Positions 10,110-18,470 of a DNA stretch of 64,000 bases are shown here, piece by piece. The notes under the pieces are model-generated. The model was not told where the DNA came from. It made no database searches and saw only the letters and a program-made list of their open reading frames with translations. The stretch comes from Zeimonas sp032027205 (GTDB taxonomy: Bacteria > Pseudomonadota > Gammaproteobacteria > Burkholderiales > Burkholderiaceae_E): contig JAVSMN010000001.1 of NCBI GenBank assembly GCA_032027205.1, positions 3,041,418 through 3,105,417 on the forward strand, read 5' to 3'. The position numbers and the translations under genes were made by a program. Numbering within the stretch: position 1 is the stretch's first letter; the number at the start of each line of letters is the position of its first letter.

Positions 10110-10167
10110 CACGATGCCGAGGAGGCGGTTCGTCGCCGCCTGCCACGGATCGATCACCCCCCGCTGT

Positions 10168-10581
10168 TCACCTCCGCGTCACCGTCACTGCGCTCGCCAC
10201 GCTGCCCACCGAATCGACCATCGTCACCGTGATCCGGTTGTCGCCGAACGCCAGCGGAATCGTGCCGCTGCTCCACGTGAGTTGATCTGCCGGGCAATTC
10301 CAGAGCGCGATCACCCCGCCACGCGTTCCGTTCGCATCATTCGCCCAGAACATCGAGAAGGTGCCGGGCTGGCAGGTGATGATCGGCTGGAATACCGTGC
10401 CTCCCGTGCGCACCGAGCCGGCGGGCAGCGCAGCCACCCCGCTGAGGACGACCCCCGGCGCAAGCAACGTGGACGGCGGTGCGTTGATCGAGATCGAAAG
10501 ACGCAGGCCGACGCCGCTGCCGCAGCCCGACAGCAGCGCGGCGAGTACAAAGTGGGACGCGGCGACGAATCCTCGATTCAC
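10168..10581 (-). CDS. Putative lipoprotein of unknown function
   Basis: A 137-residue protein that I do not assign to a named family. The N-terminus MNRGFVAASHFVLAALLSGC is a lipoprotein signal with lipobox LSGC, so it is probably anchored in the outer or inner membrane facing the periplasm. The rest is beta-rich and polar with no enzyme motif; the ending NRITVTMVDSVGSVASAVTVTRR resembles the last strands of an Ig-like or cadherin-like domain. It converges with the antiporter remnant and is divergent from the isochorismatase-like gene, about 40 bases away, so the two probably share a promoter region. Confidence 0.6.
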   Translation of the reverse strand: MNRGFVAASHFVLAALLSGCGSGVGLRLSISINAPPSTLLAPGVVLSGVAALPAGSVRTGGTVFQPIITCQPGTFSMFWANDANGTRGGVIALWNCPADQLTWSSGTIPLAFGDNRITVTMVDSVGSVASAVTVTRR

Positions 10582-10622
10582 GATCGCGCTACGCTACACC
10601 GGTCCCGTCATTCGGAGCTCTC

Positions 10623-11174
10623 ATGGACACCGCGCTGTTGATCATCGACATCCAGAACGATTATTTCCCCGGCGGGGCGATGGAACTTGTCGGCAGCGAC
10701 GCGGCAGCCGAGAGCGCCGCGCTGGTGCTGGACGCTTTCCGCGCGCAGAAGCAGCACATCGTGCACGTTCAGCACCTGTCGACGAGGCCTGGTGCCACCT
10801 TCTTCCTGCCCGATACGCGCGGGGCGGAGATCCATGAGCGGGTAGCGCCGCGCGAGGGCGAGACGGTGATCCGCAAGCACTACCCGAACGCGTTTCGCGA
10901 AACGACGCTGCTCGAGCACTTGCGCAGCAACGATATCGGCCGCCTGGTGATCGCGGGGATGATGACGCAAATGTGCATCGATACCACCACGCGGGCTGCG
11001 GCTGATCTCGGGTTCGAATGCGTGCTCGTGCACGACGCGTGCGCGACGCGCGACCTGTCCTTTGGTGGCCGTACCGTGCCGGCGGCCGAAGTGCAAACGG
11101 CGTTCGTGGCGGCGCTCAGCGGAATTTTTGCGAAGGTGCAGTCGGCGCAGGCGGTGGCGAGCGGCGCTTCTTAG
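10623..11174 (+). CDS. Isochorismatase-family cysteine hydrolase
   Basis: A 183-residue cysteine hydrolase with the isochorismatase fold. The catalytic triad is visible: Asp9 in LLIIDIQNDYF, Lys85 in VIRKHYPNAF and Cys118 in GMMTQMCIDTTTRAA, with the conserved non-proline peptide region just before the Cys. Family members hydrolyse amides such as nicotinamide, biuret, N-carbamoylsarcosine or isochorismate; the substrate cannot be read from the sequence. Length is typical for the single-domain group. It stands alone, with a long gene-free stretch downstream. Confidence 0.87.
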   Translation: MDTALLIIDIQNDYFPGGAMELVGSDAAAESAALVLDAFRAQKQHIVHVQHLSTRPGATFFLPDTRGAEIHERVAPREGETVIRKHYPNAFRETTLLEHLRSNDIGRLVIAGMMTQMCIDTTTRAAADLGFECVLVHDACATRDLSFGGRTVPAAEVQTAFVAALSGIFAKVQSAQAVASGAS

Positions 11175-11838
11175 CGCCTGCTTCCACGAGTCGCCGCTCT
11201 GCGGATCTGCTTGGCGATTCGGCTGTTTCCGTTATTTGGCGCGCGACGTTTGCCCGGTCGTTGGTGCTGCGTGCCGCCGAACAGCGGCATTTTTCTGACC
11301 GTTCTGCTTCTCCCCACGCCTCGATAGACCACGTCGCCGACGGCGATCTTTCTCTGGTCGCGGCAGCGACCTTCACCCGTTGGGCAGAGCGGCGAAGGAA
11401 TACGCTCAGCCGTCGTGGCGGCGCGCTCCAATCAAATGGCTCCACGCTGCCGTCCAGAAAGGCATGTCATTGCCGACGTCGAATTGCGACCGCTTGTATT
11501 GGCTCGTCACTTCGGCGTCTCGCCGTTGCGCCTGTGAGCAACGTCACGCCGCTCGGCGGACGCAAACAAACCGAACGTGAATTCTTCCTCATAGTCGTAT
11601 CGGAAGTGTGACGAATCGCATCAGCGACAGGGCCGACGGTCGGTAGATTCCGGATCCATGAACGGTGGGTTTACAGGTCGCGCTCAAAGGTCCTTTCCTG
11701 AAAACGCGACTCCCCTCGGTTCAAGCGTTGCCCGGTTGGCTGAAAAGCAGGATGGGTGACGGGTCACCGCAGGCCGATCGGCGGCCGGGCGGAAACGGGG
11801 CCGACTGCGCGGCTCATTGGAACGAAAGGAGTTCACTC
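11175..11838. other. Gene-free stretch upstream of the Tad pilus locus
   Basis: 664 bases with no convincing gene on either strand; the short frames present lack family features. The part from about 11190 to 11620 looks less GC-rich than the flanks. Near the 3' end there are small inverted repeats: GGTGAC-GG-GTCACC (about 11755-11768) and the palindrome GCCGATCGGC (about 11772-11781). These lie in what is probably the long untranslated leader of flp. No clear -35/-10, sigma-54 site or known riboswitch was recognised. Confidence 0.5.
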
Positions 11839-12021
11839 ATGGTTCAGTTCATCACGAAGTTCTGGCAGGAAGAGGAAGGCGTCACAGCGATTGAGTATGG
11901 TTTGATCGCGGCGCTGATCGCGGTCGTAATCATTGCGTCCGTTAAGCTCGTCGGGGACGGCTTGGATAAAGTATTCACGGAGATTAGAACCCAGCTGTGC
12001 GCTGCCATTCCTGGTTGCTGA
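11839..12021 (+). CDS. flp: Flp/Fap pilin (major Tad pilin), copy 1
   Basis: A 60-residue type IVb prepilin and probable subunit of the Tad adhesion pilus. The leader MVQFITKFWQEEEG precedes the processing site, and the mature part starts VTAIEYGLIAALIAVVIIA, with the invariant Glu at position 5 after cleavage and the adjacent Tyr, followed by one hydrophobic helix. A Shine-Dalgarno AAAGGAG (about 11825-11831) sets the start at 11839; the frame is open further upstream but not gene-like. The C-terminus has Cys54 and Cys60 (LCAAIPGC), possibly a disulfide. The prepilin peptidase is encoded two genes downstream. Confidence 0.92.
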   Translation: MVQFITKFWQEEEGVTAIEYGLIAALIAVVIIASVKLVGDGLDKVFTEIRTQLCAAIPGC

Positions 12022-12092
12022 GCTGCTCGATGGAGAGGTGAACGCACCGACTCTTCGGCGCGTTCACCCTATTATCCATTCTGTCATTAATC

Positions 12093-12275
12093 ATGGACCT
12101 CAAGCTGTTCTCCGTCGCAGACGAGGGCGTCACTGCCATCGAATATGCATTCTTGGGGGGCCTGATTGCCGTTGTGATCATCGGGGGTGTCACGTCAGTC
12201 GGTGGCAGTGTTGAGGGTCTTTTCGACCGAGTGGCGGATTGCGTACAACTGGCTTTCGTTGGCCGAGTCTGCTGA
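12093..12275 (+). CDS. Flp/Fap pilin, copy 2
   Basis: A second 60-residue type IVb prepilin. Leader MDLKLFSVADEG is followed by mature VTAIEYAFLGGLIAVVIIGG, again with Glu5-Tyr6 after the predicted cleavage. It differs from the first pilin in the leader and the C-terminal half, and also ends with two cysteines (Cys50 and Cys60, the last residue). It could be an alternative or minor pilin. It sits 71 bases after the first pilin and 60 bases before tadV. The surrounding bases are less GC-rich than the window average. Confidence 0.88.
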   Translation: MDLKLFSVADEGVTAIEYAFLGGLIAVVIIGGVTSVGGSVEGLFDRVADCVQLAFVGRVC

Positions 12276-12335
12276 GGTCGAAAACTGTGCGACAGGTTCT
12301 GTGCGCGTGACGAAGAACACGAATTTGAAGACGTC

Positions 12336-12938
12336 ATGATGCTGACCGAAACAACCCTGGAAGTTTTCTTGTGGTCTGGGCGCATCGCCTTGCCGTTGTT
12401 GTTGGTAATTGCGTCGGCGACGGATCTTGTATCCCGCAGAATACCCAACTGGCTGCCCCTTTCGGGCCTGCTCTTCGCGCTTGCCTGGCATTCCGTTCCG
12501 ATCGAGGGAGGCGGTTTATTTGATTCCGACCTTCCTGGGGCGGTGGGATTTATCAATGCGACTGCCGGCGCGTTTACGTGCCTGGTCGTTTTTCTGCTTT
12601 TTTACGCCTTGCGCGTCATGGGCGCCGGCGACGCGAAATTGATGACCGCCGTGGGCGGCTTCTTTGGTTTTCCAGCCGCCATCGGCCTCATCCTTGCCGT
12701 CCTGCTCGCCGGCGGGGTGTTGGCAATCGCTCGAATGGCCGTCGCCGGCACCGCGCGGGGCGTCTGGAGAAATCTCCAGACAATCGCGTTCGCCGTTGCC
12801 GTGCCCGGCGTTCGCCTTTCCGATGTCTTTGATCCGGCCACGCAGTCCGCTGACCGGATGCCTTACGCCCTGGCGATTGCCGCCGGGACGATTCTCTACG
12901 GGTGGGCGAAATGGGCGGGGTGGATCTCACTGTTGTAG
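12336..12938 (+). CDS. tadV: Prepilin peptidase TadV/CpaA
   Basis: A 200-residue inner-membrane aspartic peptidase of the type 4 prepilin peptidase family, which cleaves the leaders of Flp pilins and TadE/F-type pseudopilins. Several hydrophobic helices are present. The two catalytic aspartates lie in ASATDLVSRRIPN and in MGAGDAKLMTAVG (the GxGD motif). It lacks the N-terminal methylase domain of PilD, as expected for CpaA/TadV. Its end overlaps the start region of the downstream ATPase gene. Confidence 0.92.
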   Translation: MMLTETTLEVFLWSGRIALPLLLVIASATDLVSRRIPNWLPLSGLLFALAWHSVPIEGGGLFDSDLPGAVGFINATAGAFTCLVVFLLFYALRVMGAGDAKLMTAVGGFFGFPAAIGLILAVLLAGGVLAIARMAVAGTARGVWRNLQTIAFAVAVPGVRLSDVFDPATQSADRMPYALAIAAGTILYGWAKWAGWISLL

Positions 12939-14263
12939 CCGGCACGGCGGGAGCAGGGACGGTCGACAAGCTGGCTCCTTCCGCGCCGCGCACGCTGGCG
13001 GAGGCGCACCTCTCCGAGTCGATGTTGGTCGATCTGTTGGTGCGCCTGCTCGCTCGCGCCGGTGAGTTGCGCGCCGGTGAAATCGCTTCCCGACTCGGCG
13101 TCGCGCTGTCCGTAATCGATCCGACGCTCGAATTCCTGCGCGCCGAGAAACTGCTCGAAGTGCCGCGCCGCGGCAGCTTCGATGCCGACGTGGCCTACCA
13201 GCTCACCGACGCAGGCCGCAAGCGAGCCGACGACGCTTTCGACAAGTGCCGCTACGTCGGACCGATCCCCGTGTCGCTGCACGACTATGTCGCGCGCGTC
13301 GAAATGCAGAGCGTCAAGCGACTGCGCGTAGGTCGTGAAGCGGTGCACAGGGCGCTCGGCGATGCGGTTGCCAGCGAGGCCATGGTTGACCGGCTTGGCG
13401 CGGCGATCAACTCCGGCCGCGGCATCTACCTGTACGGCCACAGCGGCACCGGCAAGACCTATCTCGCCGAGCGGATGGTTCGAGTCGTCGACGGCCCGAT
13501 CTGGGTGCCGCACGCGATCCACGTCGACGGCGAAATCATCCAGGTGTTCGATCCGTTGATCCACCACTCGGTCGACGATTCGGCCGGGCCCGGCGTCCTC
13601 GACCGACAGGTGCTCGGTGACCGGCGCTGGGTCAAGGTGAAGCGGCCGGTGGTGGTCACCGGGGGAGAGCTGACGATGGAGATGCTCGACCTCGAGTTCG
13701 ACGCGCACTCCCGCTTCTACATCGCGCCCCCGCAGATGAAGGCGAACAACGGGATGATGATCCTCGACGACTTGGGTCGTCAGCGCGTGCCTGTTCGAGA
13801 GTTGATGAACCGCTGGATCGTCCCGCTGGATCGGAATGTCGACTACATGGCGCTGCATACCGGCACCAAGTTCCAGGTCCCGTTCGACGCGAACGTCGTT
13901 TTCTCGTCGAACCTGCCGCCGTCCGAGATCGGCGACCCGGCATTTCTTCGGCGTCTCGGCTACAAAATTCACGTCGGACCGCTCGACGAGGGCGGCTACC
14001 GTGAAGTATTCCGCCAGGCCTGCAAGCGCTCGAACCTAGAGTTCGACCAGGCAGCCGCCGATTACCTGATCGGCACGCTGCACGCCCGCAGCGGGCTTCC
14101 GCTGTACGCAACGATTCCCCACGACGTGATCAGCAAGCTTCGCGACCGCGCAACGTATCTCGGCGAGCAGCCCCGGATCGATGGCGAGTCGCTGCGATGG
14201 GCGTGGGATCTGTATTTCGCAGCCGATGAATCGCTCGGCACTGCGCCTTCCCTGGACGATTGA
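12902..14263 (+). CDS. AAA-family ATPase with N-terminal winged helix, in the Tad locus
   Basis: A 453-residue P-loop ATPase that is not TadA and not CpaE. Residues about 40-110 look like a winged-helix domain (VDLLVRLLARAGELRAGEIASRLG). Walker A GHSGTGKT is at about 179-186 and Walker B MMILDD at 285-290, followed by an arginine-containing sensor region (FSSNLPPSEIGD, FLRRLGYKI). Such domains move or remodel proteins or DNA; a role in pilus assembly or its regulation is inferred only from position between tadV and cpaB. Possible starts are GTG 12902, ATG 12911 and GTG 12920, all inside the tadV end; none has a strong Shine-Dalgarno. Confidence 0.8.
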   Translation: MGEMGGVDLTVVAGTAGAGTVDKLAPSAPRTLAEAHLSESMLVDLLVRLLARAGELRAGEIASRLGVALSVIDPTLEFLRAEKLLEVPRRGSFDADVAYQLTDAGRKRADDAFDKCRYVGPIPVSLHDYVARVEMQSVKRLRVGREAVHRALGDAVASEAMVDRLGAAINSGRGIYLYGHSGTGKTYLAERMVRVVDGPIWVPHAIHVDGEIIQVFDPLIHHSVDDSAGPGVLDRQVLGDRRWVKVKRPVVVTGGELTMEMLDLEFDAHSRFYIAPPQMKANNGMMILDDLGRQRVPVRELMNRWIVPLDRNVDYMALHTGTKFQVPFDANVVFSSNLPPSEIGDPAFLRRLGYKIHVGPLDEGGYREVFRQACKRSNLEFDQAAADYLIGTLHARSGLPLYATIPHDVISKLRDRATYLGEQPRIDGESLRWAWDLYFAADESLGTAPSLDD

Positions 14264-14272
14264 GGTGATGCG

Positions 14273-15106
14273 ATGAAGGGTTCCCGGGCGGTTCTCATGC
14301 TGGTGCTGGCGCTCGTCGCCGGTCTATCGGCGGTCGTGTTGGCGGCGCGATGGCTCACGCAGCAGACCTCGGTAGGCACGCAGCAGGTCATCGTCGCGGC
14401 GCGCGACATCGACCTGGGATCGGCGCTGAACGCGACGATGTTCGAGTCGGTGTCCTGGCCCGCCGGGGCCGTGCCGAAGGGCGCTTTCCAGAAGACCGCC
14501 GAGCTCGACGGGCGCGTGCTGTTGACGACCATCCAACGTGGGGAACCGGTGCTCGAGGCGAAGCTCGCTCCCATCGGAACGAAGGGTGGTTTGTCGGCTG
14601 TGATTCCGGAAGGCAAGCGCGCCATTACCGTGAAGGTCAACGAGGTGGTCGGTGTCGCCGGCTTTGCGCTGCCGGGCAATCACGTCGACGTGATGGTCAA
14701 CACGCAGGACGAACAGCAGCGGCCCATCTCGAAGATCGTGCTGGAACGGATCCTCGTGCTGGCGGTGGCGCAGGAGGCGAGCCGTGACGAGACCAAGCCG
14801 CGCGTGGTCAGCGCCGTCACCCTCGAGGTGGCGCCGGAAGAGGCGGAAAAGCTCGATCTCGCCCGTAGCGTCGGAAATCTGTCGCTCGTGCTGCGCAACC
14901 AGGTCGATCGCGATCCGACGCCGACTGCGGGAATGCGAAAGAACGACCTGCTCGGGCAACCGGCGGCGGTTCCGGTTGCGGCGGCGATCAAGCCGGTGTC
15001 AAGCGCCAAGCCCCGGGTCGTGCGCAGCGCGCCGCCCGCGCAGAAGCGCGAATCGGACTCCGTGGAAGTGATCCGCGGCGTCCAGCGCTCGGTCGCTCAG
15101 TTCTAG
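14273..15106 (+). CDS. cpaB: Flp pilus assembly protein CpaB/RcpC
   Basis: A 277-residue protein with one N-terminal membrane helix (AVLMLVLALVAGLSAVVLAA) followed by an SAF/CpaB domain: VIVAARDIDLGSALNATMF, PKGAFQ, LLTTIQRGEPVLEAKL and ITVKVNEVVGVAGFALPGNHVDVM. It is thought to act in the periplasm together with the CpaC secretin during Tad pilus export. The C-terminus is Pro/Ala/Lys-rich and probably flexible. It starts 9 bases after the ATPase gene and is followed 27 bases later by the secretin gene. Confidence 0.93.
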   Translation: MKGSRAVLMLVLALVAGLSAVVLAARWLTQQTSVGTQQVIVAARDIDLGSALNATMFESVSWPAGAVPKGAFQKTAELDGRVLLTTIQRGEPVLEAKLAPIGTKGGLSAVIPEGKRAITVKVNEVVGVAGFALPGNHVDVMVNTQDEQQRPISKIVLERILVLAVAQEASRDETKPRVVSAVTLEVAPEEAEKLDLARSVGNLSLVLRNQVDRDPTPTAGMRKNDLLGQPAAVPVAAAIKPVSSAKPRVVRSAPPAQKRESDSVEVIRGVQRSVAQF

Positions 15107-15133
15107 AAGAAGAGCAGCACGGAGTATCGACAC

Positions 15134-16795
15134 ATGTCCCCTCGTTCGACGGTTCTTGCGGCTGCGATCCTCGCCGGACTCGCGGCGCCTGCCTTCTCCG
15201 AGCAACTGGTTGCCCAGGCTGCGGTGGAGTCCGGCGTGTTGATGCCAAACGCAGCTTCGGCGCCATCTTCTAAGCGCATGGCGCAACGGCGGATACAGGT
15301 CCCCGCTGCACCTCCGGCGACTTCGGTTGTTCCGGTAAGCACCGCTCCGACGGCCGTCTACGATGCGAGTGCGCCCGCTGAGGTCGGTCCCGCGATGAAT
15401 CTGGTGATCGGAAAATCGACACTGCTGCGGCTGCCGGCGCCGATTTCGCGGATCTCGGTCGGCAACCCTGCCGTCGCCGATGTCACGCTGATCAGCTCTC
15501 GCGAGTTGTACCTGCTCGGCAAGACCTATGGAACGACGAACGTAATCCTGTGGGGCCGCGACAATCCGACCACCATCATCGACGTTTCGGTGAGCATCGA
15601 TTCGACCGCGTTGCAGAACCGGCTTCGCGAGTTGCTGCCGAACGAGAACGGCATCGTCGTGAAGACCGCAGCCGATTCCGTGGTGCTCGGTGGTGAAGTC
15701 TCCAGCGCACTGCAGGCCGACTATGCCGTCTCGATTGCCGAGGCCTACACGCGCAGCTACGGCACCGGTTTGCAGGCGCCGATTGTCGCCGGCAATCAGG
15801 AAGCCCAGCCGGGTCAAACGCTCGCGATCACGCCGGCGCGACAGCAAGGGCAACGCGGCAGTGCGACGGGCCCGAAGATCGTGAACATGATGCGGATCGC
15901 GCAGCCGCAACAGGTGATGCTCGAGGTCAAGGTTGCCGAGGTCGCGAAGAACCTGCTCGACAAGCTGGGCGTCGGGATCAACGGCACCAGGACCAACGGC
16001 GACTGGCGCTACAGCATCCTGAGCAATTTCCTGTCCGATTCGGCCGGAATCCTCGGTGCGATGGGACGCGGGAATCGGCTCGATCTCGATGCCGAGAAAC
16101 AGGACGGGCTCGTCCGCGTGCTGGCGGAGCCGAACATCGTGTCGATCAGCGGCCAGGAGGCCAGCTTCCTGGCAGGCGGCAAGATCTTCATTCCCGTTGC
16201 GCGCGAGAACAACCTGACCGGTGGCGCGACGATCACGCTCGAGGAAAAGGAGTTCGGCGTCGGCTTGAAGTTCACGCCGACTGTCCTCGACGGCGGCCGA
16301 ATCAACCTTCGCGTCTCTCCGGAGGTTTCGGAGCTCTCGCAGACCGGCTCGCCGTTCACCACCGTCAATGGCCAGGTGTCGATCCTGCCGAGCATGACGA
16401 CTCGCAGGGCGCAGACGACTGTCCAGTTGATGGATGGGCAGAGCTTCGCGATCGCGGGACTCATCAAGAACAACGTGACCGAGACGGTCCGGCGTTTCCC
16501 GGTGCTCGGCGAAGTTCCGGTCCTTGGCACCTTGTTTCGAAGCAGCGAGTTCCAGACCGACCGATCCGAGTTGATGTTCCTGGTCACGGCACGACTCGTT
16601 AAGCCGCTGCCGGCCGGGCAATTGAGCCTGCCGACCGACAACTTCGTGCCCCCGAGCCGCGCGGAGTTCTTCGTCAACGGGCAACTCGAAGGCTCGGGTC
16701 ATCCCGACGTGCCGCCGACCGAACGGCAGGTGCAGATGATGAATGAAGGCGTGACGGCGTTGCCGGCGGGTACCGGCGGATTCCAGGTCAAGTGA
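15134..16795 (+). CDS. cpaC: Tad pilus outer-membrane secretin CpaC/RcpA
   Basis: A 553-residue secretin forming the outer-membrane channel for the Flp pilus. An N-terminal signal peptide is followed by a low-complexity Ala/Pro stretch, then the pilus-specific N-domain (about residues 85-160, with LRLPAPISRISVGNPAVADV and LYLLGKTYGTTNVILW), and then the secretin domain (about 255-485) with VLAEPNIVSISGQEASFLAGG and VPVLGTLFRSSEFQTDRSELMFLVT, the classic secretin signature. Length fits CpaC proteins. It is part of the same unidirectional operon. Confidence 0.95.
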   Translation: MSPRSTVLAAAILAGLAAPAFSEQLVAQAAVESGVLMPNAASAPSSKRMAQRRIQVPAAPPATSVVPVSTAPTAVYDASAPAEVGPAMNLVIGKSTLLRLPAPISRISVGNPAVADVTLISSRELYLLGKTYGTTNVILWGRDNPTTIIDVSVSIDSTALQNRLRELLPNENGIVVKTAADSVVLGGEVSSALQADYAVSIAEAYTRSYGTGLQAPIVAGNQEAQPGQTLAITPARQQGQRGSATGPKIVNMMRIAQPQQVMLEVKVAEVAKNLLDKLGVGINGTRTNGDWRYSILSNFLSDSAGILGAMGRGNRLDLDAEKQDGLVRVLAEPNIVSISGQEASFLAGGKIFIPVARENNLTGGATITLEEKEFGVGLKFTPTVLDGGRINLRVSPEVSELSQTGSPFTTVNGQVSILPSMTTRRAQTTVQLMDGQSFAIAGLIKNNVTETVRRFPVLGEVPVLGTLFRSSEFQTDRSELMFLVTARLVKPLPAGQLSLPTDNFVPPSRAEFFVNGQLEGSGHPDVPPTERQVQMMNEGVTALPAGTGGFQVK

Positions 16796-16806
16796 CGGGG
16801 TTGGCA

Positions 16807-17094
16807 ATGAAACGGACGATCACTGTTGTCGGCACCCTCGCCGCATGGGCCCTGCTCGGAACCGCGTGCACGACCCCGGCCACGCCGAACTACGACGCGC
16901 GGTTCGGCGAGGCAGTCCGGCAGGCGAAGGCGATGCAGACGCTGAATCCCGAGGCTGGGAAGAACGCCGACCCGGTCACCGGGATCGACGGCGAGTCGGG
17001 CAAGAACGCGATCGATCGCTACCAGGAGAGCTTCAAGGCGCCACCGCAAACGTTCGAGATCTTCGACATCGGGGGCGGCGTACAGGGTCGGTGA
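16807..17094 (+). CDS. Small putative lipoprotein in the Tad locus
   Basis: A 95-residue protein with a signal sequence MKRTITVVGTLAAWALLGTAC and a possible acylated Cys21. The -3 residue is Gly rather than Leu, so the lipobox is imperfect. The mature part is polar and of unknown family (YDARFGEAVRQAKAMQTLNPEAG and a Gly-rich end). The position after the secretin suggests a pilotin-like or accessory outer-membrane role similar to RcpB/CpaD-type lipoproteins, but no homology to those is visible. An upstream GTG at 16792 overlapping the secretin stop would add 5 residues; the ATG gives a cleaner signal peptide. Confidence 0.7.
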   Translation: MKRTITVVGTLAAWALLGTACTTPATPNYDARFGEAVRQAKAMQTLNPEAGKNADPVTGIDGESGKNAIDRYQESFKAPPQTFEIFDIGGGVQGR

Positions 17095-17120
17095 TCGAGG
17101 AACGGCCGCGAAGGGCGAAC

Positions 17121-18470
17121 ATGAGAAGCGTGGTGACCGGGAGCCGACGACAGCGTGGCGCTGTCGCAGTCCTCACCGGGCTGACGATTGCGGTGCTGAT
17201 CGGGTTCCTGGGAATTGCCGTGGACCTGGGCAGGATGTTCGTCATCAAGTCCGAGATACAGACGGCGATGGACGCGTGCGCGCTCGCGGCGGCTTCGCAG
17301 TTGAGGCCCGGGCTGAGCGACCCCAACGCACTGGTCAAGGCCGATACGTACGGTCGATCCCTCAGCGATGCGTCGCACGCGAGCGTACTCGGCGTGCGCC
17401 CCGACGGATCGGTCAATCGCGTGAATTTTCAGGCTTTGCCGGTGCCGCCGGCGTCGATCGAGATCAGCTTTGCCAGTTCGTTGAATGGCAGTTATTCGAC
17501 GCTGGCCAGTGGGGCGATTTCCCCCAACGTCGCGAAGTTCGCGCGCTGCACGTATCCGATGACGGACGTGCCCGTGTACTTCATGCGCGTGTTGAATGCG
17601 ATGACCCAGACGACGGTTGCGGCGACAGCGGTCGCCACGCTTCAGCCTTCCCAGTCGGCCTGCGGTTTTCCTTTGGCCGTGTGCAAGGACCCGGGCAGCT
17701 CCGCCGGTTCTTCGCCTCCTTTCGGGCTGGACAAGGGCGAATGGGTCTCGGGGCTGAGCAAGAAGGAAACGGGCGAAGGCAGTCTGGAAGGCGGGTCGGG
17801 CGGATACGGCACGGGGAACTTCGGTTGGATCGACTTCACGCCGCCCGCCGGGGGCGCGTCGGAACTCGAAGCCATCATTCGAAGCCCGACCGGTATGTGC
17901 GACTTGAAGCCCGGCGACGAGGTCGGTGAGGCTGGCGTCAAGGCGAGCCTTGCCGATGCGTGGAATTCGCGCTTCGGCATCTACGACAAGATTGCCGACG
18001 CGGCGACTTCGCCGCCCGACCGTACTGGCTTCTCGTACAACGACGACACCTGGCCTGCCAAGGCGAACGCCTATGAGGGCGCCCAGCAGACGCAGGTGAC
18101 TCCCTCGGCGGGGGCGGGCGTCAATTCAAACTACAAGACCAATCGCGCTGCGGACATCGGTTACCAAGGCAACGACAAGTCCGGTCAGACGGTGAAATAC
18201 AAGGTGACATCCAACGCGAATGGACGCGACCGGCGCTTGGTAGCGGTGCCCGTGGTGGACTGCGGAGTCTGGGGTACCGGAGGTGCCAATCCGCCCATCG
18301 AAGCCTTTGCCTGTGTTCTGTTGTTGTCTCCGATGACGAATCCCGGCGCAGGCAGCTTTCCCCAGAAAGTCGAGTACTTGGGCCTTGCCAACGCCCCCGG
18401 CAATCCCTGCGCGACTTCGGGCCTCGGCGGAGGCTCGATCGGCCCGCTCGTTCCGGTGCTCGTCCAGTGA
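17121..18470 (+). CDS. tadG: TadG-like Flp pilus assembly protein
   Basis: A 449-residue protein with an N-terminal pseudopilin-like segment, QRGAVAVLTGLTIAVLIGFLGIAVDLGRM, then KSEIQTAMDACALAAASQL, the typical TadG/Flp assembly start. A long extracytoplasmic part follows with several Cys residues and Gly/Ser-rich loops; no von Willebrand A motif (MIDAS) is evident. Such proteins are minor structural or assembly components of the Tad system. The ATG at 17121 gives the family start; the frame stays open upstream through the lipoprotein gene. The stop overlaps the next GTG (GTGA). Confidence 0.82.
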   Translation: MRSVVTGSRRQRGAVAVLTGLTIAVLIGFLGIAVDLGRMFVIKSEIQTAMDACALAAASQLRPGLSDPNALVKADTYGRSLSDASHASVLGVRPDGSVNRVNFQALPVPPASIEISFASSLNGSYSTLASGAISPNVAKFARCTYPMTDVPVYFMRVLNAMTQTTVAATAVATLQPSQSACGFPLAVCKDPGSSAGSSPPFGLDKGEWVSGLSKKETGEGSLEGGSGGYGTGNFGWIDFTPPAGGASELEAIIRSPTGMCDLKPGDEVGEAGVKASLADAWNSRFGIYDKIADAATSPPDRTGFSYNDDTWPAKANAYEGAQQTQVTPSAGAGVNSNYKTNRAADIGYQGNDKSGQTVKYKVTSNANGRDRRLVAVPVVDCGVWGTGGANPPIEAFACVLLLSPMTNPGAGSFPQKVEYLGLANAPGNPCATSGLGGGSIGPLVPVLVQ

